Shown here in pieces: positions 34,030 to 42,709 of a DNA stretch of 64,000 nt. Position numbers and translations under genes: made by a program. Source of the stretch: Microcaldota archaeon. GTDB taxonomy: Archaea; Micrarchaeota; Micrarchaeia; Micrarchaeales; Micrarchaeaceae. The notes under the pieces were generated by a model, which saw only the letters and a program-made list of their open reading frames with translations, was not told the origin of the DNA and made no database searches. The stretch lies in the NCBI GenBank assembly GCA_028866775.1, contig JAGWHK010000001.1, positions 232,007-296,006 on the forward strand, given 5' to 3'. Positions within the stretch are counted from its first letter, which is position 1. Every line of letters begins with the position of its first letter.

Positions 34030-34206
34030 TCACTTGTGGGCGGTCGTGGCCTTGAGCCTTATCAGTTTCCGCGTCTCGGATGGCTTTAGCCTCAACTGCA
34101 CGTAAAGCGCCTTTGTCATCTCTGATATTGCATTGTTGGTTCCATCCTGGCTATTCTTGTTCTCCTGGAACTTTGCCATTTCCTTCCTGTCTAGTGTTGC
34201 CCCCAT
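34030..34206 (-). CDS. Small hypothetical protein, 58 aa
   Basis: Supported by the strong GGTGAGATAA SD before the ATG and by no overlap with neighbours. Sequence starts MGATLDRKEMAKFQENKN and ends LRLKPSETRKLIRLKATTAHK. Soluble, basic at the C-terminus. Convergent with rpl24e (5-base gap) and co-directional with the next gene. Function unknown. Confidence 0.6.
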   Translation of the reverse strand: MGATLDRKEMAKFQENKNSQDGTNNAISEMTKALYVQLRLKPSETRKLIRLKATTAHK

Positions 34207-34244
34207 TTATCTCACCATAATATCGAGCGCATCCAGATATTTAT

Positions 34245-34637
34245 TCATTGCGGCTTGGCTGTGACGTTCTGCACACCGCACCTTATGACCTCGCTGGTGT
34301 CGTGCCTTTCCTCAATCGCACCCTCATCGTCGTAGAGGTATGTCGTCACCGTTACGAGATAATCGTTCGTGCTTATGGAGGGCGTGGAGAACAGCTTGAC
34401 CTGCTTCTGGATGCTCTTCTTGCTTGGGCTCAGTATCCCGACCCTCATGCCCACCTTGTCAAGGAACACGTCGTGCGACAAGGACAGCGGGCTTCTCACC
34501 TGTATCTCGCACGCGCACCAGTAGGCCTTCTTTGCCGCAGGAGCGCAGAATTCCATCTTCATGTTTACCTCACCGGCCTTGCTCCTGTCAACTAGCTCAG
34601 GTTCGAATGCAATCTTAACGGTACTCCCTATTGCCAT
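34245..34637 (-). CDS. Hypothetical beta-rich protein, 130 aa
   Basis: ATG preceded by GGTGAGTAT. Predominantly beta-strand by composition, with a Cys-x-Cys (WCACEIQV) and a single further pair of cysteines. The pattern of alternating V/T and charged residues recalls small beta-sandwich proteins. It is the likely first gene of an operon with the 58-aa gene. Family not recognised. Confidence 0.6.
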   Translation of the reverse strand: MAIGSTVKIAFEPELVDRSKAGEVNMKMEFCAPAAKKAYWCACEIQVRSPLSLSHDVFLDKVGMRVGILSPSKKSIQKQVKLFSTPSISTNDYLVTVTTYLYDDEGAIEERHDTSEVIRCGVQNVTAKPQ

Positions 34638-34731
34638 ATACTCACCACTTGGTTCTCCGGGCGTCGTCTGCCCGAACTAAATAAGCATAGAAGGTATTTA
34701 TTCCTTCACGCTAAACTGTAGCTGATAAGTC

Positions 34732-35193
34732 ATGGAGGTACTCAACGAAGCGAAGCTTGTAGAGCGCGAACTCACCCTCAGGAACCTGCAGATGAACAGG
34801 GAGGTCATGGAGACGAGGAGGTCCATAGTCAGGTGGCTGGCGCTGAGCATCGGGGTCATAAGCCCGGGGGAGTCCAGGCTCACCGCAGTCTCTGTGCTCG
34901 ACGCCCTCCTCTACTTCAGCTTCAAGGAGAAGAGGGATCCTGACGTTCCGGAGATGATTGATTACATAACAAGGTCATGGGGGCCGATAAACGAGAAGAC
35001 CCTCAGGTACCACCTGCTCCAGCTCAAGAAGATGAACATAGCGAGCAACTCTGGGGGCAGATACTCGCTTGTCTGGCCCGATATAGGGGAGAGGTATGAC
35101 GCCGAGGGCTGGATCTCGAACTACATAGACCGCGAGACCCTTCCAATAAAGGACAAGCTGAAGCTGGCGGTAAAGGAGCTCAAGGAGAGATAA
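34732..35193 (+). CDS. Winged-helix-like protein, 153 aa
   Basis: An N-terminal coiled helix (residues ~1-30, AKLVERELTLRNLQMNREV) leads to a basic stretch and a winged-helix-like domain: SRLTAVSVLDALLYFSFKE, DVPEMIDYITRSWGPINEKTLRYHLLQLKKMNIASNSGGRYSLV. This could be a DNA-binding regulator. It ends 2 bases before a surface protein gene, so it may control or be co-expressed with it. Confidence 0.6.
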   Translation: MEVLNEAKLVERELTLRNLQMNREVMETRRSIVRWLALSIGVISPGESRLTAVSVLDALLYFSFKEKRDPDVPEMIDYITRSWGPINEKTLRYHLLQLKKMNIASNSGGRYSLVWPDIGERYDAEGWISNYIDRETLPIKDKLKLAVKELKER

Positions 35194-35195
35194 AC

Positions 35196-36917
35196 ATGGC
35201 GAACAACACTTTGATGTATGCTGCAGTTCTGATAGTCGCGGTGCTGGTGTTCATAGGCGCGGCGCTTGCGGTAAGCCTGCTTGCCAAGCCGTCCTACTAC
35301 GTTACACTGGCGATGTCGGCCAGCAGCCCCAGCAACTCGGTTTATCCGTACCAGTCCATGGTGTTCAACATAACTGTCACGAACAATGGCGGTAAGGATG
35401 TCGTAGAGCTCCCTGTGGCGTTCTACGTGAACGGGGTGCAGCAGAATTACAGCGGATATGTGGTCCCTGCACACCACAGCATAACTATACAGGAGGCCTA
35501 CACCTATCTGCAGGCAGGCAGCTATCTCTTCAGCGCAGTTGCAGACCCGGGAAACGTGCTCAGGCTGTCAAACGCGAGTGCCGCAAGGAAGAGCATCCAG
35601 ATCTCAACAGCGATACCAGAATCTGCCGATGTGTATTCATCGGTCCCTAACGCAAACATAGTCAATACTGAAAGCTTCACCGCCTCTGGCACAGGGCTCC
35701 TCTCCGCTTCCGTGATGGACAGCCTGTATAACATAAGCTCGCTGGAGGGCGTGAACGGGCTTGACAACGCCATACTCGCAAAGACCTACCAGGACCTTTA
35801 CCAATACATCGCCGTGGCCAACGGCGCATTCTCACTTTATTCTAATGGCACAGAATCTTACTCTGCTTGGCTGCAGGGCACTATGACCCCGCAGACCATC
35901 GGCACGATAGTGTCGAGCTTTGGCAAGAACGTAAGCGTGGTCGGCTCGCCGCATGGGGTGTTCGGGTTCGCACAGCTCGCCAATAGGACGAGCATGTGCA
36001 CCTACTACCAGAACGGTTGGACCAAGATAGTTGAGTTCTACAACGCCGGCAGAGGAGGTAGCTGCAAGGATCTTGTTTATGGCAGCTACAATGACGTCCA
36101 GACCGGAGTGATAGCGGCAGCGCTAAAGAACAGCCGTATAGGGAACTTCTCGGCCCCGAATACGGTTTCAACGATCTCCTGGCAGCGCTTCTACTACAAC
36201 AACGCAACACTGCTCGGCAAGAGCGTCGAATACTCGGCCAATTCGATTTCCGCATCGACGCTGTTCGAGCTGCAGAGCCCGCAGGGCATATTCCTATCCA
36301 GCATAGAGGGCGCGCCCACAAACGTGCTTTCGGTCAATTCCACCTGCCCTGGGCTCATATCGAACCTTAGCAATGCAAAAGTATGCTCTACTGTGCTTCT
36401 GACAAGCACGAGCATAGGGAACCGGAGCTTCGGGGCTGTCTACAGCAAGCTTGTCTCTTCAAATTACACCGTGGGGCTCTACTCACTGATAGGACAGAGC
36501 TACCTCACCTCTGCGCACACAAATGCGGCCGAGCTTATGAACGAGCTCGGGATAAGGGGCAGCCAGGTCGCATGGGCCAGCCCATTCAAGAACACCTGCG
36601 GATTCAAGGAAGGATTTGGCTGCCGGATAGTAGGATTCGGAGCCAACTCGACGGTCGAGCTTGCCATAACCAACCTCAACTACAGCAGCGTCTCATTGAC
36701 CAACGTGACCTGCAGCGAGGGAAGAGGAGCCACTCCAATGCGCATCAATGGAACCATAGGAAGAGGGGATAACATCACAATAAGCACGGTATGCCACACA
36801 ATACCTGTTCCTGTTTTCGCAGCAGAGACAAGTTTCATGCTCAACCTTGGGTTCAAGCGGGGCAGCGTGCCGATGATTGTGAATGGCACCCTCAACGTGA
36901 CTACGAGCACATCCTAG
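35196..36917 (+). CDS. Large membrane-anchored surface protein with CARDB-like domain
   Basis: N-terminal signal-anchor (MYAAVLIVAVLVFIGAALAVSLL) followed by a CARDB-like adhesion domain (residues ~35-130: SVYPYQSMVFNITVTNNGGKDVVELPV), then a ~430-residue ectodomain with about twenty sequons and cysteines near the C-terminus (CTYYQN, CKDL, NTCGFKEGFGC). No C-terminal membrane segment. The same N-terminal layout is seen in the protein at 56040-57020. Likely cell envelope component. Confidence 0.7.
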   Translation: MANNTLMYAAVLIVAVLVFIGAALAVSLLAKPSYYVTLAMSASSPSNSVYPYQSMVFNITVTNNGGKDVVELPVAFYVNGVQQNYSGYVVPAHHSITIQEAYTYLQAGSYLFSAVADPGNVLRLSNASAARKSIQISTAIPESADVYSSVPNANIVNTESFTASGTGLLSASVMDSLYNISSLEGVNGLDNAILAKTYQDLYQYIAVANGAFSLYSNGTESYSAWLQGTMTPQTIGTIVSSFGKNVSVVGSPHGVFGFAQLANRTSMCTYYQNGWTKIVEFYNAGRGGSCKDLVYGSYNDVQTGVIAAALKNSRIGNFSAPNTVSTISWQRFYYNNATLLGKSVEYSANSISASTLFELQSPQGIFLSSIEGAPTNVLSVNSTCPGLISNLSNAKVCSTVLLTSTSIGNRSFGAVYSKLVSSNYTVGLYSLIGQSYLTSAHTNAAELMNELGIRGSQVAWASPFKNTCGFKEGFGCRIVGFGANSTVELAITNLNYSSVSLTNVTCSEGRGATPMRINGTIGRGDNITISTVCHTIPVPVFAAETSFMLNLGFKRGSVPMIVNGTLNVTTSTS

Positions 36918-37177
36918 TCTACTATGAAGTCCTTTTCGGCCTTGCCCTCTGGCATTGCCCTCCCGTTCTCGGCCTCTACAGGGAGCCCGACCTCGTTTGC
37001 CACCCTTTGTATCTCGCTACGGTCCAGCAGCCTGTTGAGGTAGAGCTCGACGAACTCCTGCTGGCCTATCTTCACCCTCTTTATCTTGAACACCTGGAAC
37101 TGCAGCATACCGGTGCGCCAGACCTCGAGCCTTATGCTCCCAGCCTGGATTATCCTCCTCGCTTTATCGTCTATCAT
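36914..37177 (-). CDS. Hypothetical protein, 87 aa
   Basis: Overlaps the 3' end of the convergent surface gene by 4 bases. Soluble, with beta-like start (SIRLEVWRTGMLQFQVFKIKRVKIG) and helix (EFVELYLNRLLDRSEIQRVANEVG). ATG is ~31 bases from a symmetric ATATATAT element shared with the divergent gene. Not recognised; small but promoter-supported. Confidence 0.55.
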   Translation of the reverse strand: MIDDKARRIIQAGSIRLEVWRTGMLQFQVFKIKRVKIGQQEFVELYLNRLLDRSEIQRVANEVGLPVEAENGRAMPEGKAEKDFIVD

Positions 37178-37204
37178 AAAATCAATGCCTTTGGTAGGAA
37201 ACCA

Positions 37205-37212
37205 ATATATAT
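37205..37212. promoter_or_regulatory. Symmetric TATA element between divergent genes
   Basis: CCAATATATATCTGG contains the palindromic ATATATAT. Its centre is 31 bases from the minus-strand ATG at 37177 and 33 bases from the plus-strand ATG at 37241, so it could serve as TATA box for both directions. Confidence 0.5.
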
Positions 37213-37240
37213 CTGGTCGGAACGATTAAAACCTGATATT

Positions 37241-37609
37241 ATGACTTCTTTAACAGTTAGGAGCTTGGCAGAGGCGACCAAGGTCCCTGCCTCTGAGGCC
37301 AGGGTCACGGTGGTGCAGGAGGGAGCAGCACCGATACTGCTGCTCAGGCGAAGTTTTGACGAAAGGGCGCAGGGGCTCCTTGAGCTGGGCGCATATGTGG
37401 AAAGGGAGATATTCGTGCCACCAAATGCTGTGATTGCAGGAAAAGGCACAGTGGTAAAGGGGAAGGTGCGGATAGGGGAGGGTGTTGTCCTGTACAACTG
37501 CAAGATAGAGATGAGCAAGGGAACTCTGGTCATAGCACCCAATCTTACACTTAGAGAGTACGAATTGGCCGGAGTAGGGGACATGAAGATATCATCGCCG
37601 ATGGCATGA
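37241..37609 (+). CDS. Hypothetical protein, 122 aa, coupled to homoserine dehydrogenase
   Basis: Start ATG overlaps no gene; the upstream frame lies in the divergent gene and promoter. The central IFVPPNAVIAGKGTVVKGKVRIGEGVVLYNCKIE reads like a short beta-helix or hexapeptide segment. Its stop overlaps the hom start codon (ATGA), so the two proteins are made together. It may be a small partner or an amino-acid sensor; this is inferred only. Confidence 0.6.
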   Translation: MTSLTVRSLAEATKVPASEARVTVVQEGAAPILLLRRSFDERAQGLLELGAYVEREIFVPPNAVIAGKGTVVKGKVRIGEGVVLYNCKIEMSKGTLVIAPNLTLREYELAGVGDMKISSPMA

Positions 37610-38700
37610 CCCAGAAAGTCTTCATTATTGGGGCCACCGGAAAGGTCGGCAGGGAGGTCGTAAAACAGATCGTGGAGAATCGTGACGGCGACCCCTCCAT
37701 ACACACGAACCCGACAGTGATAGTTGGACTAGCCTCGCGCAGGTCGGGCGCGCTGTATTCAAGCGCCGGCATAGACGGATCCGTCGCAAGGTGGTTCTCC
37801 GAAGGCAACATGAAAGGGAAACGGTTTAGCAACGTAAGGGAGCTTCTCAGGAGAGTCAGGGATGAGACTGTTTTCTTGGATCTCACAGCGGGCAGGCAGG
37901 AGATGCTGGACTTCCATAAGGAGGTCATATACCATACCGAGCATAGCATAGTCACGGCAAATAAGTTTCCGCTCACCATCTGCGATTTTGAGACATTTAA
38001 TAAACTGACAAACAGTTATCAGAGGTATGGGTTCAGCTGCTCGGTCATGGCAGGCGCCGGAACCATCCACTTCCTGAGGAACTGCCCCGACCTGAATGAT
38101 GGCGTGACAAAAATAGAGGGCTGCCTGTCCGGGACATTGACCTACATAAACAGCCACCTCGAGAATGGGGAGACCTTCTCGAACATAGTAAGGGAGGCGC
38201 GTGGCAAGTACACAGAACCGCATCCTGCTGATGATCTAGACGGGGGAGACGTGGCCAGGAAGACTTTGATACTCGCCAGGACAGCCAGTCTTGACGTCAA
38301 GGAAGCCGACATGAGGGTGACACCGTTTATCCCGCATAGCTACCTAACAGAAAGGAACGTAGAGCGATTCCTAGACCGTCTTGATAGCGGACTTGACCAG
38401 CACCTTGCGCATAGGGTTGAGGTGAACTACAGGGTCGGGAAGGCCATGAGGTATGTGGGTAGCGTCTCAATAGATGGCGGTAGACCCACAATTCGTGTTG
38501 GTATGAGATCTGTCCAGATGGAAGGGGATCTCGGATCGCTGAAGGGCACTGCAAACAAGGTTACGATATGGACCAAGATGTATCCCGAGGGGTGGACCCT
38601 CGGACCTGTCGCTGGTGCCGGAAACGACATAACTGCAAGAAACATTAGGGACAACCTTCTGGATCTAATCAGGGGCAGGAAAGCCCGGACTGGCAGATAA
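37606..38700 (+). CDS. hom: Homoserine dehydrogenase
   Basis: Reduces aspartate semialdehyde to homoserine. The Rossmann start FIIGATGKVGREVV is somewhat unusual. The family block is clear: VTANKFPL, GAGTIHFL, GCLSGTLTYI, then PHPADDLDGGDVARKTLILARTASL with the catalytic lysine and the DDLxGxDVARK motif, and GPVAGAGNDITA near the end. No C-terminal ACT domain. Threonine/methionine route genes are otherwise not in this window. Coupled to the gene before by ATGA overlap. Confidence 0.88.
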   Translation: MTQKVFIIGATGKVGREVVKQIVENRDGDPSIHTNPTVIVGLASRRSGALYSSAGIDGSVARWFSEGNMKGKRFSNVRELLRRVRDETVFLDLTAGRQEMLDFHKEVIYHTEHSIVTANKFPLTICDFETFNKLTNSYQRYGFSCSVMAGAGTIHFLRNCPDLNDGVTKIEGCLSGTLTYINSHLENGETFSNIVREARGKYTEPHPADDLDGGDVARKTLILARTASLDVKEADMRVTPFIPHSYLTERNVERFLDRLDSGLDQHLAHRVEVNYRVGKAMRYVGSVSIDGGRPTIRVGMRSVQMEGDLGSLKGTANKVTIWTKMYPEGWTLGPVAGAGNDITARNIRDNLLDLIRGRKARTGR

Positions 38701-38747
38701 CGGCATAACCGCAAATCATTATAAAACTGCCCTGCGTCATATAGCCC

Positions 38748-39788
38748 GTGGAGATAAGCTCGCCTGCGGTATCGAACTACTTCAGCGCCATCAGCTCGTG
38801 GACTTCTGTAACCTTCGGCCCATCGCTAGGCCCGCCGGTTGCGCTTCTCGTATCGCTGGTTGCGTTCTTCATTGCAGTAGCCCTGATATTTTCTATCGCC
38901 TCCTACCTGATGGGCTGGATGGAGAGGAAGGTGATAGCCAGGGCTCAGTCGAGGCGTGGGCCGACTTATGTGGGCAAGTTCGGCATCCTACAGAACTTCG
39001 CAGACCTGATCAAGCTCGTCTCAAAGGAGTGGATAACTCCAACCCTTGCAGACAAGCCGCTCTTCTCGCTTGTTCTGCCGGTCGTGGTGGCCTCGATGAT
39101 ACTTCTGTTCACGTTCATACCCTTAACGCCGAGCTTCCTGGGAATAAACACGACCCTTGGCCTGTTCGCGATCTTCGTGGTGATCTCGTTCTATCCGCTC
39201 CTCCTCTTCTTCGCCGGGTGGACCAGCGGGAACAAGTTCGCCTCGATAAGCGCCCAGCGTTCCATAGTCATGATGGTGAGCTACGAGATACCGCTCTTCC
39301 TTGTGATAGTCGCGGTTTCCATGCTCTCTGGAGGGTTCGGCATGGTCAACATCGTGAACTCGCAGAGCAGTTTCTGGTTTGCAGTCAAGATGCCGATAGG
39401 GTTCCTTGTCTTCTTCATAGTCATGCTCGCAGAGCTGGAGCGCACACCGTTCGATCTCAGGGAAGCCGACAACGAGCTCGTGGCCGGCTGGCTGACCGAC
39501 GTGAGCCCGCCCTACTACGCGCTTGCGCTCCTTCTGGACTACATGAGGCTCTGCCTTGGCTCCCTCCTGATAACTGTGATATTCCTGGGTGGCTGGCTTG
39601 GGCCGTCGTTCCTGCCACCATTCGTCTGGACGATGATAAAGCTGGTAGTCGTGGGACTGGTGATAATACTTGTCAGGGTGACGGTCTTCAGGATGAGGGT
39701 CGACAGGATGCTGAGGAGCGGTTGGATGTACCTGATTCCGCTCTCCGTATTCAACCTGCTGCTCACATTTATAATATTTGTCAGGTAA
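38748..39788 (+). CDS. nuoH: NADH-quinone oxidoreductase subunit H
   Basis: Membrane subunit linking the quinone site to the proton-pumping arm. About eight helices; WMERKVIARAQSRRGPTYVGKFGILQNFADLIKL and ELERTPFDLREADNELVAGW are hallmark motifs. GTG start sits ~26 bases after the TATA element CATTATAAAAC, so probably a leaderless transcript. First gene of a seven-gene nuoHIJKLMN operon; nuoABCD and the NADH-input module EFG are not present here. Confidence 0.95.
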   Translation: MEISSPAVSNYFSAISSWTSVTFGPSLGPPVALLVSLVAFFIAVALIFSIASYLMGWMERKVIARAQSRRGPTYVGKFGILQNFADLIKLVSKEWITPTLADKPLFSLVLPVVVASMILLFTFIPLTPSFLGINTTLGLFAIFVVISFYPLLLFFAGWTSGNKFASISAQRSIVMMVSYEIPLFLVIVAVSMLSGGFGMVNIVNSQSSFWFAVKMPIGFLVFFIVMLAELERTPFDLREADNELVAGWLTDVSPPYYALALLLDYMRLCLGSLLITVIFLGGWLGPSFLPPFVWTMIKLVVVGLVIILVRVTVFRMRVDRMLRSGWMYLIPLSVFNLLLTFIIFVR

Positions 39789-39805
39789 GGTAAGCTTGTG
39801 GTAAA

Positions 39806-40165
39806 ATGATCAATCCCCTTGCAAAGGTCGCATCACAGCTCCTCAAGGAGCCTGCAACACTGCAGTTCCCAGAGGAAAGGGAGGCCTTGGAGGACAACTA
39901 TAGGGGAGTACACAAACTTGACATGAAGACCTGCATAAGCTGCTCCGCCTGCGCCAAGATATGCCCCAATGATACGATCACCATGGTTGACACCGAGACG
40001 GATGCAGGGACCAAGAAAATGCCTGAGATAAACCTTGAGCGCTGCCTCTTCTGCGCCCTGTGCGAGGAGGTGTGCCCGCCCAAGTGCCTCATTCTGACAA
40101 AGGACTACAGCTTCGAAGGCTATGACAGGAGGGAGTTCGTGAGGAGGCCCGAGGAGCTCGACTAG
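39806..40165 (+). CDS. nuoI: NADH-quinone oxidoreductase subunit I (ferredoxin-like)
   Basis: Peripheral two-cluster ferredoxin subunit. Two 4Fe-4S motifs: CISCSACAKICP and CLFCALCEEVCPPKC. Length 119 residues is a short form. Follows nuoH by 17 bases. Confidence 0.95.
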   Translation: MINPLAKVASQLLKEPATLQFPEEREALEDNYRGVHKLDMKTCISCSACAKICPNDTITMVDTETDAGTKKMPEINLERCLFCALCEEVCPPKCLILTKDYSFEGYDRREFVRRPEELD

Positions 40166-40174
40166 TGGTGCTGG

Positions 40175-40666
40175 ATGCCGGTGCTGTTTGAGATTGTGTT
40201 CATCGCCTTGGCGATCCTGTCCGTGGGGGGCGCCCTTCTCGTTTTCAGGGCGAGGGAGATGTCGCACGCCATGATCGGCTTCCTTGCCGTTGCGGTCTCT
40301 GGAGCCGGCCTTATGGCGGTTCTGGGACTCCCCCTGCTTTCGTTACTGCAGCTTTTCATCATGGTTGGAGGGATCTCGACATACCTGTTTGTTGGTGTCT
40401 CCTCGGAGAACTTGTCGAGGTTCAGGCACACCAGCCTGCCGTTGCTTGTCGCCCTTGCTGTCTTGCTGTCTGCTGTTCCGGTCTACAGGATAATCAGCAT
40501 CGGGCCCGTGGGGACCACTGCCCCAAGCGCGCTTGGATCCGCCTCCCTTTCCTCATTGGTGAGCAGCAACATCGCGCTCTTCTACATGCTTGCGGTTCTC
40601 CTGTTCGGAATCGGATTGGCCTCCATCATAGTCATGAAGGAGGCCAGGAAGGGTGCACGCTCATGA
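40175..40666 (+). CDS. nuoJ: NADH-quinone oxidoreductase subunit J
   Basis: Five-helix membrane subunit; FRAREMSHAMIGFLAVAVSGAGLMAVL and the LLQLFIMVGGISTYLFVGV segment match NuoJ. A 9-base gap from nuoI. Its last 4 bases overlap nuoK (ATGA). Confidence 0.9.
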   Translation: MPVLFEIVFIALAILSVGGALLVFRAREMSHAMIGFLAVAVSGAGLMAVLGLPLLSLLQLFIMVGGISTYLFVGVSSENLSRFRHTSLPLLVALAVLLSAVPVYRIISIGPVGTTAPSALGSASLSSLVSSNIALFYMLAVLLFGIGLASIIVMKEARKGARS

Positions 40667-40968
40667 TCTTCGGATATTTCATTGCCTTCGGGTTCGCGCT
40701 TTTCGCCATAGGCGCTGTTGGGGTGGCAGCATCGAGGCACTTCATAATAATGATGCTCGCTGTGGAGATTGCACTTACCGCAGCAATCGTGGTTGCTGCG
40801 GCTGACTTCGTCTATTCCGGATCTACCGGGAACGTAATCGGTCTGCTGTTCACCTTATGGTCTGTCGCTTCGGCCGAGATAATGGGCATGGTTGCCATAT
40901 ACAGGTACATGATCGCCCATGGGATCAGCATGGACGTGAGGCAGCTCGCGAGGCTGAGGGACTGGTAG
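40663..40968 (+). CDS. nuoK: NADH-quinone oxidoreductase subunit K
   Basis: Three-helix subunit of ~101 residues with the conserved acidic residue in the second helix (MMLAVEIALTAAIV) used in proton transfer; SRHFIIMM precedes it. The third helix ends in SAEIMGMVAIYR. Coupled by overlap with nuoJ. Confidence 0.9.
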   Translation: MIFGYFIAFGFALFAIGAVGVAASRHFIIMMLAVEIALTAAIVVAAADFVYSGSTGNVIGLLFTLWSVASAEIMGMVAIYRYMIAHGISMDVRQLARLRDW

Positions 40969-40969
40969 A

Positions 40970-42709
40970 ATGCTTGCCTTATTCGTGGTGCTGCCGTTTG
41001 TCTTGTCCGGCGTACTGGCCATGCTTGTCAAGAGCGACAGGCTTGCCGGGCCGATCGCGCTCGCAGCAGGCCTTGTCTCAATTGGCCTTGTGGGATGGCT
41101 ATACCTCAACAATCCAGGTATGCAGGCTCTGACTTGGTTCACGGCAGGCGCATACCCAATAACGCTCGTCACCTCACTAAGCCAGCTGCACATCTGGTTC
41201 CTCGCCCTCATCGCCTTCATGTCCACCATGGTGATTCTCTACTCGATGGGATTCATGGACGTTCCCAGCGAGAGGCACGCCTATTTCTCAGAGATATCCT
41301 TCTTCGCCGCCGGAATGATGCTCTTCGCGATAGGGGCGGATCTCATAACCCTGTTCGTAGGATGGGAGCTCATCGGATTCGCGAGCTACCTGCTGATCGG
41401 CTTCTGGAGGCACAGGGAGAGCGCGGTCAATGCGGCAAGGAAGGCCGTGATAGTCCTCCTCATAGGGGATCTTCTGATGTTCTCTGGAATCGCGCTGCTG
41501 TGGGTGCAGCTTCATTCGCTTTCGCTGGCGTACATAGAGGCAAACGCTTCAGGGTACCTGGCATCTGCCGCGGCCCTCTTCATCGTTGCAGGTGCTCTCA
41601 CTAAGTCGGCCCAGTTCCCATTCCACGAATGGCTTACCGATGCGATGGAGGGCCCGACCCCTGTATCCGCGCTGCTGCATTCATCAACCATGGTCAAGGC
41701 GGGAGTATTCCTGGCAATGGTGCTGCTGCCCTTCCTGATAAAAGCTGGGATGGGGCCGATACTTATCGGTGCAGGCCTGATTAGCGTGATCGTGGCTGTT
41801 GTCAACGCACTTTCTTCGACCCACATAAAGAGGATACTTGCCTATTCGACCATAGAGGACATGGGGCTGATGTTCATCGCGCTCGGATTTGGGTCCCTGC
41901 TCGCTGCCTTCCTGCTATTCCTCTTCCAGACTCTATACAAGGGACTGGCCTTCATGAATGCTGGAGAATTGACCAAGGCAAACAATGATGAGATGGACAT
42001 AAGGAAACTGGTAGGCAGCACAAGGCTTGCCATCATTGTTCCTGTAATAATCGGAGTCGCCTCTTTGGCGGGCGTGTTCCCGCTGGGCGGCTTCTTCGGC
42101 AAGGCCGCTGTTGATTCGGCAGTGAGCAACTATGTGGTTTATGCGGTGCTGATGCTTGTGGAGGTGGTTAGCTCGATGTACATATTCAGGTGGCTCTTAG
42201 TACCGCTCTCCAACAGGGCGCGTTCTGGAAAGTCCCTGTACAACGAGCCAAGATCAATGGTGATGGCAGTGTACATAGTGTCGATTGGTGTGGTGGCATC
42301 CTCGCTGGTTTGGCCCTATCTCTCCGGCAGCTCGCGATGGCCCCCGATCAGCTTGCTTGATGGAGCAACCTATACCTTGATGCTGCTTGTAGGGTTTGCC
42401 CTTTCATACGCGTTGTATTACAAAAGGATCGTCGCGGCACGCAAGATGAGGAGCATCCTCAGCCAGCTGTCCGATATCAGTATACCGATCAACACGTTCT
42501 ATGGCTTTGTTGTCTGGGTCGCAAGTAAATGCGGATCAGCGGTGGATGAGTTCGAGTATTACCTTTACAGCATTGTGAAGGTGTGCGGGCACGGCTTTGT
42601 CAACATAAGCCTGCTGTTCGAGCGTACGCAGGATGGGTCCATCAATTATTACCTCGTCATGTTCATAGTAGGTGCGATAGCGGCCGTAGTAATCTTCTCG
42701 GTGATATGA
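40970..42709 (+). CDS. nuoL: NADH-quinone oxidoreductase subunit L
   Basis: Antiporter-like proton pump of complex I, 579 residues, 14 or more helices. Signature VGWELIGFASYLLIGFW and GALTKSAQFPFHEWLTDAMEGPTPVSALLHSSTMVKAG are present, with the lateral HL-helix region at the C-terminus. Two bases after nuoK. Confidence 0.95.
   Translation: MLALFVVLPFVLSGVLAMLVKSDRLAGPIALAAGLVSIGLVGWLYLNNPGMQALTWFTAGAYPITLVTSLSQLHIWFLALIAFMSTMVILYSMGFMDVPSERHAYFSEISFFAAGMMLFAIGADLITLFVGWELIGFASYLLIGFWRHRESAVNAARKAVIVLLIGDLLMFSGIALLWVQLHSLSLAYIEANASGYLASAAALFIVAGALTKSAQFPFHEWLTDAMEGPTPVSALLHSSTMVKAGVFLAMVLLPFLIKAGMGPILIGAGLISVIVAVVNALSSTHIKRILAYSTIEDMGLMFIALGFGSLLAAFLLFLFQTLYKGLAFMNAGELTKANNDEMDIRKLVGSTRLAIIVPVIIGVASLAGVFPLGGFFGKAAVDSAVSNYVVYAVLMLVEVVSSMYIFRWLLVPLSNRARSGKSLYNEPRSMVMAVYIVSIGVVASSLVWPYLSGSSRWPPISLLDGATYTLMLLVGFALSYALYYKRIVAARKMRSILSQLSDISIPINTFYGFVVWVASKCGSAVDEFEYYLYSIVKVCGHGFVNISLLFERTQDGSINYYLVMFIVGAIAAVVIFSVI

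Noticed and set aside
38798-39793. Long +strand frame (331 aa) overlapping nuoH in another phase
   Set aside because: The nuoH frame has unmistakable motifs; this is a GC-rich shadow frame.
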